Positions 45,557 through 55,334 of a DNA stretch of 64,000 bases are shown one piece after another. Origin of the DNA: Thinopyrum elongatum (lineage: Eukaryota > Streptophyta > Magnoliopsida > Poales > Poaceae); the NCBI GenBank assembly GCA_011799875.1, contig CM022302.1:102798237-102862236 (forward strand). Reading direction: 5' to 3'. The stretch's first letter is position 1, and every line of letters begins with the position of its first letter. The notes beneath the pieces are model-generated. The model made no database searches and was not told the DNA's origin. It worked only from the letters and a program-made list of their open reading frames with translations. The position numbers and the translations under genes were made by a program.

Positions 45557-48500
45557 ATGTCTTGCGCCGCCGCGTCCGGATCCACCAATGCCGGTTTCCT
45601 GCCGGCCTCCCTCGCGGCGCTGCTGTCCCGGCCGCTGGACGCCGCCGCCGTGCAGTCTCCGCTCGGGACGAGGAGCGTGGGCTCCTTCTTCGCGATCCCG
45701 CTGGCTGCCTCGTCGCCCGGGCAGGTGCTCGCGGTGCACACCGCCGCCTCGTCCGCCTCTTCTGCCGCGGTCGCCGTCCCGCCTCTACCGCTGGTGGCGC
45801 CCGCGTCCGCCCTGATGGCGGGGCTCGCGGCGTCGGCCCCCGCCGCAGCGCCATCTGCTCCCGCGCCGTTTACGCCTCTGGCCACATCCACGGTGCCGCC
45901 GACTGTCTCTACGGTGTCCTCACCTCAGGCAGTCTCCTCGATGGGATCGCAACCGCCGCCGCCGTTTCACTTCGGCCATCTCATCACCATCAAGTTGTCG
46001 TCGGACAACTACATCTTCTGGCGTGCGCAGGTTCTTCCGCTCTTTGGGAGTCATTACCTGCTTGGCTACGTCGACGGCTCTCTCCCTTGCCCCCCCCCCC
46101 CCCGCGCTGGTGGACAGCGTGCACGGTCCGGTCTGTAATCCGGCCCACCGTGTTTGGACGGGGCAGGACCAGGCGAACCTCTCCTCCATCCAGGGGTCGC
46201 TCTCTCCGGTTGTCGCTGGGCTTGTCGTCTTCGCCAAGACGTCTCATCAGGCATGGACTATACTCGAGCGCTCGTTTGCGGCGCAGTCACAGGCTCGTGT
46301 CTCCACGCTTCGTCGTCAGCTTGGCGAGTGTGAGAAGCTCGACTCCACAGCCACGAAGTTCTACAACAAGGTCAAGGGCCTTGCTGACACGTTGGCCTCC
46401 ATTGGACAACCGCTCACCGATTCCGAGTTCAACTCCTTCATCATCAACGGGCTCGACGAGGAGTATGATGCTTTGGTCGAGATCATCAACGAGCGGGGCA
46501 ACTCGACCCCCATGATGGCACATGAGGTCTACTCCCGCCTCCTCCTCACCGAACAGCATGTCGAGGCGCGCCGCGCCAAGGCCAGTCACGGCCCCCTCTC
46601 CGCGAACGCTGCCACCAAGGGTGGCCGCAACTCGTCTAAGGCGCCGCCCCCTGCATCGTCTTCGTCACCCTCGGCTCCCCCCGCCCCCCGTCTGCAACCC
46701 TACCAGGGGCTGGTGTTCGGCGTGTGTGTCAGTTGTGTGGCATTGAGGGGCACTGGGCCTCTAAGTGTCACAAACGCTTTCAGCGGAGTTTTCTTGGCCT
46801 CGGCAATGACGGCAAGGACACACGCAACTTTGCGCGTCAGGTTGCCATGGCTGATCGTCCGGCGCCGCCGAAGCAACAAGGACAAACTAAGTCCTACTCC
46901 ATCGATCCCCACTGGTACATGGATTCTGGGGCAACGGAGCACCTGACGAGCGAGATGGGGAAGCTTCACACTCGTGAACCCTATCATGGCTCCGACAAGA
47001 TCCACACCGCCAATGGAGCAGGTATGCACATCTCTCATATTGGTCAAGCATCTCTTCTCACTAGACATGCAAATAGGAGTCTTCAGCTTCGCAATGTTCT
47101 TAGAGTTCCATCTGTGACACGTAATCTTCTTTCAGTTCCTAAACTCACACGTGATAATAATGTGCTTTGTGAATTTCATCCTTTTGATCTTTTTATTAAG
47201 GATCGGGGCACGAGGGACATTCTTCTTAGCGGGCGGTTGTGCCAGGGCCTCTATCGTCTGGAGCATCCTGGTGTCGCTCACGTTTTCAGTGGAGTTCGGG
47301 TATCTCCGTCACAGTGGCATGCTCGTCTTGGTCACCCAGCCACACCTATCGTCCGTCATGTTTTGCGTCATCATGAGCTTCCTAGCATGTCTAGTAATAA
47401 AGATGTAGCAGTGTGTGATGCTTGTCAGCAGGGGAAGAGTCATCAACTTCCTTTTTCGGAGTCTAGTCGTGAGGTGAAACATCCTTTAGAACTTGTGTTT
47501 TCAGATGTATGGGGTCCTGCTCAGACTTCTGTCAGTGGTCACAATTATTATATCAGTTTCCTTGATGCTTATAGCCGCTTTACCTGGCTTTATCTTATTA
47601 AACGTAAATCTGATGTGTTCGATATTTTTGTTCAGTTTCAAAAACATGTTGAACGCCTTCTCAAGCACAAAATTGTTCATGTTCAGTCGGACTGGGGGGG
47701 CGAGTATCGCAACCTAAACTCCTTCTTTCAGTCGCTTGGGATCGCTCACCGTTTAGCATGTCCACACACACATCAGCAGAATGGTTCAGTAGAACGTAAG
47801 CATCGTCACATTGTTGAAACTGGTCTTACTCTTTTGGCCCATGCATCGGTTCCGTTTCGTTTTTGGAGTGATGCTTTCACCACCGCATGCTTTCTCATCA
47901 ACCGTACTCCCACTCGTGTTTTGAACATGAAGACTCCCATTGAAGTTCTCCTTAATGAACAACCTGATTACACTTTCTTCAAGGTTTTTGGGTGCGCTTG
48001 CTGGCCGCATCTCCGTCCATATAACAAGCGCAAGCTCGAGTTTCGCTCCAAGAAGTGTGTCTTTCTTGGCTATAGCTCTCTTCATAAAGGATACAAATGT
48101 CTTCATGTTCCCACTAATCGTGTCTATATATCTCGGGATGTCGTGTTTGATGAGCATGTTTTTCCCTTTGCCAAACTTCCTATGTCCACCGCTGAACCAC
48201 CATCCATGCATTCATCCTCTATTGCCTCTGACCAATTTGATGATGTTGCATATTCTCCTATATTGTTGCCTAATCATGGTGCAGGCACTGGACGTGGGGC
48301 TCGCTTGGAAATTTTAGAGTCGCCATCGCCTTCATCGTCGGCACCACGAGTTGTGCACGTCGATCATATGGCACCATTGCATGGCCTCGGTTCCCGTGCC
48401 CATGCACGCCCGCTCGATGCCCCGGTGCTACCGCCCGCTTCATCGCCCCTGTCCTCTGGGCTGGCATCGCCGCACGCTCGGCCCGTGACGCCGGTCACGC

Positions 48501-50408
48501 CAACCGCAACTGGGCCGGCTTCGCCCGGCCCCGCCTCGCCTATGGCAACTGCACCGCTGTCACCTGGGCCGGCCTCTCCCGGGCTGTCGTCAGCGCCATG
48601 CAGCCCGGGGTCGCCTGGCACCGGGTCTCCCACATCGTCGCCTGGTCCCCTGCTGACCGGGACGCCTCCGCCGCCTTCACCCAGTCCTGCTGCTGCTGCT
48701 GGCTTCTCTGGCGCCTCTCCGTCGTCGTCCTCAACTTCAACGGCTCCTGCTGCTGCTCTTCGTCCACATACACACAGCCGTAGTGGCATTTTTCAGCCTA
48801 AGCAGCGTCACGATGGTACAGTTGCTTGGTTGGCCGCATGCATGACTGCTGCCCTTGCGGATCCCTCCTCTGAGCCGCGCACGTATCAAGCTGCTATGCG
48901 CATTCCTCATTGGAGAGAGGCCATGGAGCAGGAGTATCAAGCTCTTCTTCGCAATCAGATATGGACTCTTGTTCCTCCACCATCGCGGGTTAACGTCATT
49001 GATTCCAAGTGGGTTTTCAAAGTGAAGAAGCATTCTGATGGGTCCATTGAGCGCTACAAAGCTCGTCTTGTTGCTCGAGGTTTTCGGCAGCACTATGGTC
49101 TTGACTATGAAGACACCTTCAGTCCAGTGGTTAAGCCTACTACCATCAGGCTTCTTCTCTCTCTTGCCGTTACTCGCGGTTGGTTCCTTCGTCAGCTTGA
49201 TGTCCAAAATGCCTTTCTCCATGGTGTGTTGGAGGAGGAGGTTTATATGCGCCAGCCTCCGGGTTTTTCTGATCCGGATCGTCCTGATCATCTCTGTCGT
49301 CTGTCCAAGGCACTCTATGGTCTGAAGCAAGCTCCCCGTGCATGGCATGCCCGTCTTGCAATGGCTCTTTGTGCTCATGGTTTTGCATCATCGACTGCTG
49401 ACTCCTCACTATTTCTTCTACAGAAGCCTGAGGTTACTATGTACTTGTTGGTTTATGTGGATGATATTATTCTCGTCAGCTCCTCTCAGTCGGCTGCTAC
49501 TGCTCTTGTTCGCTCTCTTGGTGCTGATTTTGCGGTCAAGGACCTTGGGAAGCTTCACTACTTCCTTGGTGTGGAGGTTACTTCTCGGGCTGATGGTCTT
49601 GTTATGACGCAGAAGAAGTACTCTTTGGATTTGTTGCAGCGAGCTGGGATGCTAAAGTGCAAACCAACAACTACACCGATGTCTACCACTGACAAGATCA
49701 CTGCTGTTGATGGTGAGTTCTTGTCTTCTGCTGATGCGACGGAGTATTGTTGGTGGTCTTCAGTACTTGACGATCACACGGCCGGACATTTCTTTTGCTG
49801 TCAACCGAGTTTGCCAGTATCTGCAGTCACCCCGTGACACTCATTGGTCTGCTGTTAAGCGCATCTTGTGCTACATTCGCTTCACGGTGGCTCATGGCTT
49901 GCATATTCGACCGACCTCCTCTGGCTGTCTTTCGGCATATTCTGATGCGGATTGGGCTGGCAGTCCGGATGACAGGCGATCTACGGGGGGCTATACTGTG
50001 TTCTTTGGCTCTAATCTGATCGCCTGGAGTGCTCGGAAACAGGCTACTGTCTCACGTAGCAGTACTGAAGCTGAGTATAAGGTTGTGGCCAATGCTACTG
50101 CGGAGATTATCTGGGTGCAGTCTTTGCTTCGGGAATTGGGTATATCCCAATCACAGTCTCCTGTTCTTTGGTGTGATAACATCGGTGCTACATACCTCTC
50201 TGCAAATCCGGTATTCCATGCCCGAACGAAACACATTGAAGTTGACTATCACTTTGTGCGTGAACGTGTCTCTCAGAAGCAACTACAGATCAGGTTCATC
50301 TCTTCCAAGGATCAACCTGCAGACATCTTCACCAAGCCATTGCCTCTACCACAGTTTGAGGCTTGCCGGCGCAATCTTACCCTTCTAGATTCTTTAGGAA
50401 GTGGCTAA
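45557..50408 (+). pseudogene. Copia gag-pol polyprotein with three frameshifts
   Basis: Gag opens at 45557 (the FHFGHLITIKLSSDNYIFW block) and shifts frame at a C14 run (46090-46103). The second frame carries the UBN2-type gag to about 46720. A second shift leads into the frame with zinc knuckle CQLCGIEGHWASKC, protease WYMDSGATEHLT, integrase zinc-binding HARLGHP / CDACQQGK, integrase core (SDVWGP, QSDWGGEY, NGSVERKHR) and reverse transcriptase with YVDD (about 49456). A third shift near 49745 precedes RNase H ([16 protein letters not shown]), which ends at 50408. All catalytic motifs are present but no single protein can be read through, so this copy is not functional as it stands. Confidence 0.92.
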
Positions 50409-50421
50409 GATTGAGGGAGGG

Positions 50422-50547
50422 TGTTAGACTCTATAGCCTCTGTATGCATACGTGTATATTGTAACATTGTATCCCACTCATTATATATATGTGATAGGCC
50501 ACCCCTAGAGGGTTGTGCCGGTTCCCCCCTAAACCTATTGTCTTACA
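50422..50547 (+). repeat. 3' LTR of the Copia element
   Basis: 126 bp and nearly identical to the 5' LTR, directly preceded by the purine tract TTGAGGGAGGG. Confidence 0.93.
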
Positions 50548-50757
50548 CCCGGTCAAGTGCCACCGCCCGGCGCCTCTCCTTGTGCCGGCTGCGGTCATTG
50601 TCGCGCCGGTGGTGCTGGAGGCTGCCGCGGCGAATGGGGTGGACGAGGTGGCGAAGCAGGGGACGTCTTCGTGGCCTTCTGCCGGAGGGGGGAGGGCCGG
50701 AAGCTGGTCGAAATGGAGGACCGCCACGTCGCCGCCGTCGCACTTGGCGGGCACCAT
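50548..50757 (+). pseudogene. Protein phosphatase 2C exon 1, 3' part
   Basis: This is the continuation after the Copia element. One frame gives HRPAPLLVPAAVIVAPVVL; a shift near 50655 leads to FVAFCRRGEGRKLVEMEDRH, which is the first PP2C catalytic-domain block (KRG....MEDR). Coding similarity stops at the CAG at 50757-50760, followed by GTCCTG, about where the family has its first intron. So the MULE took up exon 1 and a little of intron 1. The metal-binding DGHGG motif and all later exons are missing. Confidence 0.65.
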
Positions 50758-50881
50758 GCAGGTCCTGTTTTGCGTCAGCGTGTTGGGCGGCGGATTCTGT
50801 GTGTTTCAACCAAAACAGACATACGTGGACGGTTTACGGCGGCGCGTTGGAGTTACGCTAACTAGTACTAGTTTGAGATCT

Positions 50882-51679
50882 TTCTTTCTTTTTTGCGTTC
50901 CAAATTGAGAGCTTTATTCAACAAAAGAGCTCCTGGGATCATCAGCCAGAAGACTGGTGAGCAGGAAAGAGGGTCTAGAATCAGTCCAACTTTTGGTGAC
51001 CATCAGTGTGCATGCATGTTTTGCACAAAGATAGGCCGGTACATTGGCTGATCTGTTTACATGTTGAACATCAAAAGAAGCAAAAGAAAGAGCTAGCTCT
51101 CCAATTTGTAAAAGTACTGGTGCCACAACAGATAAGCTATTGTGGCAATGTTTCCAGAGATTAACAATCTCCAGACAGTCTGTTTCCACAATCACATGAG
51201 AGAAACCGCGCAGATTAGTAAAAATCGCCCCATCGCGCAGCGCCAAAGTCTCCCCAATGAAAGGATCAATAACCCCAACGTGGGGTTTACAACATGCACC
51301 CAACAAGGCCGTGGAGGATCGTGCAACGCCACCCGCGCCCACCTTGTCGGAGTCCATACTTACAGCCACATCAGTATTGATTTTTACCACCCCTAGTTCT
51401 GGAGGTATCCATTCATGGCCCGGTAGCACCGATGCATGAGACAGTGGAATATCCAACACAGCTAGGTCCTCTCTGATGCGCTGAACTGACAAAAACGGAT
51501 CCAGTTGATCATCGTCATGGGTGACTCGATTTCTTGAATGCCATATAGACCACATAACAGAGACCATTTGAGCCCTCTCAATCTCAGAGAATTGCACATC
51601 ACAAATGATATCACGAGACAATGTATCAGGGTGCAAGCGCGGCCTTCGAATACCAAAAAGTGCAAATGCTTGTTCCCAA
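50882..51679 (-). mobile_element. 5'-truncated LINE insertion (RNase H end)
   Basis: A 16-bp direct repeat, TACTAGTTTGAGATCT, flanks the segment (50866-50881 and 51680-51695). Just inside the left copy is a T-rich stretch, TTCTTTCTTTTTT, which on the minus strand is the A-rich tail. Long duplications and an A tail are marks of target-primed reverse transcription. Only the 3' end of the element arrived. Confidence 0.88.
50914..51636 (-). pseudogene. LINE ORF2 C-terminus: RNase H domain
   Basis: The minus-strand frame has a short linker (SIWHSRNRVTHDD), then an RNase H fold: VVKINTDVAVS (first Asp), GETLALRDG (Glu), VETDCLEIVNLW (second Asp) and NRSANVPAYLCAKHA. In the last motif the family usually has Asp where this copy has Tyr. 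The reverse transcriptase lies in the missing 5' part. In intact plant LINEs this domain removes RNA from the RNA/DNA hybrid. Confidence 0.8.
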
Positions 51680-51695
51680 TACTAGTTTGAGATCT

Positions 51696-52620
51696 CCTTG
51701 ATGGTTCTTCTTCAAACGGGTCTTGTTCAATACAGTACATACGTGCGTGTTGCCGTGTCAGGTTAGGCCGGGCGCCGGCGGCCAAGCACGGGTAGAACTG
51801 AAAACATGTGCAGGTCAGAGGGTCGCATCGTGCCGGTTTCCATCATTCCATGTGCCATGGTTTCCACGTACGTATACCTAATCCAGCAAATGGATTTTCC
51901 AGCTTCCGTTTAGCACGCGCCGTGCTTTGGAGTTTCCAGCCCAGCCCAACCTTGCCTTGTGTACATGTCGCCTAACAAACCGGAGGCACAGTACCTATTT
52001 CCGGGCTGACCCGCACACGTTCACTTTGCGGCGGCGAATTCTCAGCCTGTCTTCACTCCGCCTGACAGAGATGCATCGATCGATCTCTGTCATGGCAGTA
52101 TCTCCGGTGAAAACCCGGCCTCGCGGCCATTACTCGCACGCAAGGTTTTGGATTCCAAATGGATGAATTTTCTTGGGCTGAATTGAGCACAAAGTTGACA
52201 GCATCGCAGTGGAACGTCGTCTACGCGCTAAGCGAAGAGGTAGCGAGTTCGATTCCTGCCGGGTCCTTATTTTTTCATGTACGTATTTTGAAAAATAAAC
52301 AAAACAAAGTTGTGCAAAAGAGTGGACTCAAACCAGCGTCCACTCGAGGAGGGTAGTAGACGGCTACCACCACGCCAGAGCTGCGTTTGCTCATAATCTA
52401 GAGATGCTAGAGTATTGTAGTATACTTTGAACGTAAAAATTCAAAAAATTCAGAATTTTTTTGCTCGGGATACGTCTTTTTCGTGGGGCAACGAGAAGCT
52501 CGGTAACCGTTTTTCTTAGGCGGTACCCAAAATCATGCTCGCACGTCCAGCAGGCGAGGTTTCTCCCGCCTGCAACAGTGACCGGACATGTCATTTGTCA
52601 CCTTCTCTCCAAGATCATTT
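51696..52620. other. MULE interior, no gene recognised
   Basis: Sequence between the LINE and the right MULE terminal repeat. It holds two short tRNA-like segments (52199-52260 and about 52310-52385, opposite strands) and otherwise nothing I can assign. Confidence 0.35.
52199..52260 (+). other. tRNA-like A-box/B-box segment (possible SINE or tRNA remnant)
   Basis: AGCATCGCAGTGG resembles a polymerase III A box. 35 nt later, GTAGCGAGTTCGATTCCTGC contains a good B box (GTTCGATTC). I could not fold a convincing cloverleaf or find an anticodon arm. On the opposite strand, 52310-52385 has GGTTTGAGTCC, another B-box-like motif. Confidence 0.3.
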
Positions 52621-52845
52621 GTACTGCAGGTTGATTAGAAAAAAGGCAGGGGGCTATTCGCAAAAGGTGAACTGTTGACCAGCTCAGCCAGTAGGGCGCC
52701 ACATGCCGCGTTCTGATTGGTTTTGGACTAAATTATCACATAGGCTGCAAGTTGTAGGATTGTGAGATGAGGTTTTGCAAGTTGTAGGACTAAAACATCA
52801 CATTGTGTGCAAGTTATAGGACTCGTGGTGCTATTACCTTATAAG
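52621..52845 (-). repeat. Right terminal inverted repeat of the Pack-MULE
   Basis: Read on the minus strand it starts CTTATAAGGTAATAGCACCA and follows the left repeat through GCAACTTGCAAAACCTCAT-type sequence to the inner end. Confidence 0.85.
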
Positions 52846-52854
52846 ATAAATCAA

Positions 52855-53010
52855 ACATTAAGCTTCAATACAAGAAAAGTAGGACCAATAGAGCTACTTC
52901 CTTCCAAGTGTGTGCGCGTGCGTATAGTCAGCACTAGCTGCTCTCTACTCCTCTCTCTTTTTTCTTTTCTTTTTTGCGGGGTACTCTCTGCTCCTCTTTG
53001 ACGCGAAACT
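52855..53010 (+). repeat. Last part of the split Copia LTR
   Basis: It continues the LTR from 44059 across the MULE: ACATTAAGCTTCAATAC follows AATAAATCAA naturally. The right edge is uncertain because the LTR terminus could not be recognised before the Stowaway element at 53016. Confidence 0.45.
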
Positions 53011-53015
53011 AGGTA

Positions 53016-53096
53016 CTCACTTCGTCCCGCAATATAAAACGTTTTTGCAAGCTAAACTAGCTCACAAAAACAAGTTACATTGTGGGACAGAGGGAA
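53016..53096. mobile_element. Short Stowaway MITE
   Basis: The left end CTCACTTCGTCCCGCAAT and the right end ATTGTGGGACAGAGGGA are inverted versions of the Stowaway terminus. TA precedes the left end (53014-53015). About 80 bp; the right TA is lost. Confidence 0.6.
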
Positions 53097-53120
53097 CGGC
53101 AAATAGCCTAGGCTAATTAA

Positions 53121-53629
53121 TTAACAGTAATATCCTGAGAGATGCACCGAATTCGCGCCAAGCACCGAGAAGTGAACCTCATCATTTTCTTGATATTCCA
53201 TCTCAAGATGACACATCTCAACTACTCCTGTGTTGAGGCTACAAATGATGATTGGTGCATTGTTACCAACCATACACTGCACAATGGTCCTTTCAGCAGT
53301 GCTCTTGTTCACCAGTACAGCCTACAAACCATCAAATCAAACAATAGTAAAAAAACATGCACACAAATAGTACCTCCGTCTCAAAATATAAGACTTTTTT
53401 TAGGCTAACTAGCAGCATATAATCTACTGAAATGATTGTAACCACCTTTGTAATGCAGAGACGGTCGAGCGATGGTGGGTGGTGGTGCACATAGGGTTCC
53501 CCGGGCCTCAGTTCCACGCCTGCACAAAGCAAATCAGCCGTATATATATAGCAGATATATAATTGAGTAAGCAACGCCACCATTGAGGCACATTATGTAG
53601 GAGACTTAAGGCTTACCCCAGAACGCCAT
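53121..53629 (-). pseudogene. FKBP53-like gene fragment, copy 2 (first three exons only)
   Basis: Exon 1 (53629-53617, MAFWG, donor GTAAGC), exon 2 (53519-53446, 74 nt, VELRPGEPYVHHHPP) and exon 3 (53321 to about 53121, IVQCMVGNNAPIIICSLNTG and VHLSGYY) match copy 1 at 30654-30180 exon for exon. Exon 3 runs into a stop after GYYC and no further exon follows. The upstream sequence also matches copy 1 to about 53990, so a larger segment was duplicated. A Stowaway-like end (CCTCCGTCTCAAAATATAAG, about 53372) sits in the second intron. It encodes at most a nucleoplasmin-like fold without the isomerase. Confidence 0.72.
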
Positions 53630-54004
53630 AGGTAGGTAGGGATCGGAGGGGTTGAGGGATGCAACGGTGGTGGGAGAGAGCCACGGGGCATGAGACGATG
53701 TGATTTCTGGTGGTGGGGTGAGGAGCAGGAGCTGTGCCTTGTGCTTGCTTGATTAAAGGGCTTGCCTTCCAAACTTCCTGATCCGCGCGTACTAAGAAGA
53801 ATGGATTAATTCCTAATTAATGACAATCCAAATCTGTAAATCCCCTTCCGGTGATTGTTCGTTCTGATTGATTGATTCATATATTCGATCAACCCAAAAT
53901 ATTGCTACAGTATACTACTACGTTTTCTAGAACACTACTAGTACAGCCAAATCAGGAGATTCCCTCCCTGCTAATATCTGTCATTCTAAGGGACCGACTA
54001 TTTA

Positions 54005-54761
54005 GAGCATCTACAGCCGGACTTGGCAAATCTAGCCCTTCAAACACCCGCGGACGCGCATGGCGCGTCCGCGAGCACTGACCGGGCACCCCTCAAATGT
54101 TGCGTCGTACACCCACATACTGTAAATTCCGATCCTCAAATCCATGCAATCCATGCACGTCGATCATACGATACAAACTGTCCGAATGCCAAAGTTCAAA
54201 ACAAAGCAATGCAAATCATAGTTCAACAAATCAAACATCGCAAAATGAAATCAATGTCCGAGCATGACGGATAGCCTCGGATTATTGGTTGGGCGCCTGC
54301 TCTTGCTCGTCCTCCTCCGCCTGCATCCGGGCTGCCTCCTCCGCCTGCATCCGGGCCGCAGCCGCCCTTGCCGCGTCGTACTTCCTACGGTCGTTGATCT
54401 TCATCTTCTTGTCCACAAGCCACTTCTTCGCATGCTCATCCAAGAGGGTCTCGTCCGCCAACATGATCCTCGCATCTTCCACGTTCAGTGCGGGTTGCAA
54501 CCTCTTCTTCTCAAGCTCTATGTCACCAAATGTCTTGGCCTTCTCAAGCTCCCATTTGATCGCCGCTTGTTGCTTCTCGAGCTCAATCTTCTCCCTCTCA
54601 ATTTCATACTTCTTCTCCGCCCTCTTCCGGTCCCACTCCATTCTTTCCTTTTGCGGATCCAACATGAGCTTGTACCTCTCCTCCTTGTTCTCCCTCACCG
54701 AAAAAATGCTCGTCCATGTGGATGACATTTTGGTAGCCGCGGCATCACGGGCGGCACGTGC
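54005..54761 (-). mobile_element. PIF/Harbinger element fragment, cut by a CACTA insertion
   Basis: The left end GAGCATCTACAGCCGG follows TTA (54002-54004), the usual Harbinger target trinucleotide. A minus-strand ORF of the Harbinger accessory type starts just inside. The element is interrupted at 54761/54762 by the CACTA terminus. The rest would lie beyond the right edge of the window. Confidence 0.6.
54279..54761 (-). pseudogene. NAM-associated C-terminal domain protein (Harbinger ORF1-type), 5' part cut off
   Basis: The minus-strand frame has a long charged helix (KYEIEREKIELEKQQAAIKW), then VEDARIMLADETLLDEHAKKW, matching the C-terminal domain found in Myb/trihelix-like proteins that accompany PIF/Harbinger transposases. 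A short tandem repeat, AARMQAEE x2, precedes the stop at 54279-54281. The coding frame is cut by the CACTA end at 54762; the residues read to its right come from CACTA sequence. In active elements the partner protein binds DNA together with the transposase. Confidence 0.55.
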
Positions 54762-54960
54762 CACTAGTAGAAAAAGGCCCATTTGTCCCGGTTCCAGAGG
54801 CCCATTTGTCCCGATTCTGGAACCGGGACTAAAGGGTCGGGACTAAAGCCCAATACCTTTAGTCCCGGTTCGCCTACGAACAGGGACAGATGGGGCTCCA
54901 CGTGGCCGCTGCAGCTTGCCCAGGCAGGAGGGCCTTTTGTCCCGGTTGGTACCAAAAAGC
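54762..54960 (+). repeat. CACTA terminus and subterminal repeats
   Basis: The terminal CACTAGTAG is followed by about six copies of TTTGTCCCGGTT / AACCGGGACTAAAG in both orientations. These are probable transposase-binding sites. Confidence 0.8.
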
Positions 54961-55334
54961 ATCCACGCGTCAGCAGTTCAGAGGCTGGGGTTTTTGTTTT
55001 TTTTTTTGAAAGGGGGGGGGGGGTTGGGGGTTTTGGGGGTTTTGTAGGGTTAATTTAGGAGTTTCATATATTGTGTTAGCTAGCTAATAGAGAGAAGTGT
55101 CCTCTCTTATCTCCGTGCTTGGTCGACGCTACGTACTATACGTATAGAGAGGACTCGACACGCTAGCTAGTAAGCAAATGAAGGAAACCATTAAGTACAG
55201 AAGATCGTCATGAACATATACAGAGAGAAGTGATTGACCTCTTCTTCTCCGAGAGATTGGTCAAACAACAAGTTTTCGTATATCTATCCGACGCTACTCG
55301 CTACATATATACAATATAAGATCTCTTACAATCT

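Larger units (their letters stand above)
45336..50547 (+). mobile_element. Full-length Copia LTR retrotransposon with very short LTRs
   Basis: LTRs of 126 bp (45336-45461 and 50422-50547) start TGTTAGACT and end GTCTTACA. They differ by two substitutions and two single-base indels by eye. The primer-binding site TGGTATCA (from 45462) suits initiator tRNA-Met, and a GAGGGAGGG tract precedes the 3' LTR. Flanks are CCCAG (45331-45335) and CCCGG (50548-50552), a 5-bp duplication with one change. It contains gag, protease, integrase, reverse transcriptase and RNase H in Copia order, but with three frameshifts. Confidence 0.95.
44060..52845. mobile_element. Pack-MULE (Mutator-like element) carrying a PP2C gene fragment
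   Basis: Terminal inverted repeats of about 214 bp (44060-44273) and 225 bp (52621-52845) match as reverse complements, including GTAATAGCA, TGTGATGTTTTAGTCCT and CAGAACGCGGCATGTGGCG. The 9-bp direct repeat ATAAATCAA flanks the element (44051-44059 and 52846-52854), the Mutator hallmark. No MULE transposase is present. The cargo is exon 1 of a protein phosphatase 2C gene plus upstream sequence, later split by a Copia element and followed by a LINE. Without those two inserts the element would be about 2.8 kb. The left repeat lacks a few terminal bases compared with the right. Confidence 0.88.

Noticed and set aside
45430..46515. Long plus-strand open frame over the Copia leader and gag
   Set aside because: It is a shadow frame; the Copia gag blocks are in the other two frames and this one has only Arg/Pro/Ser-rich low-complexity sequence.
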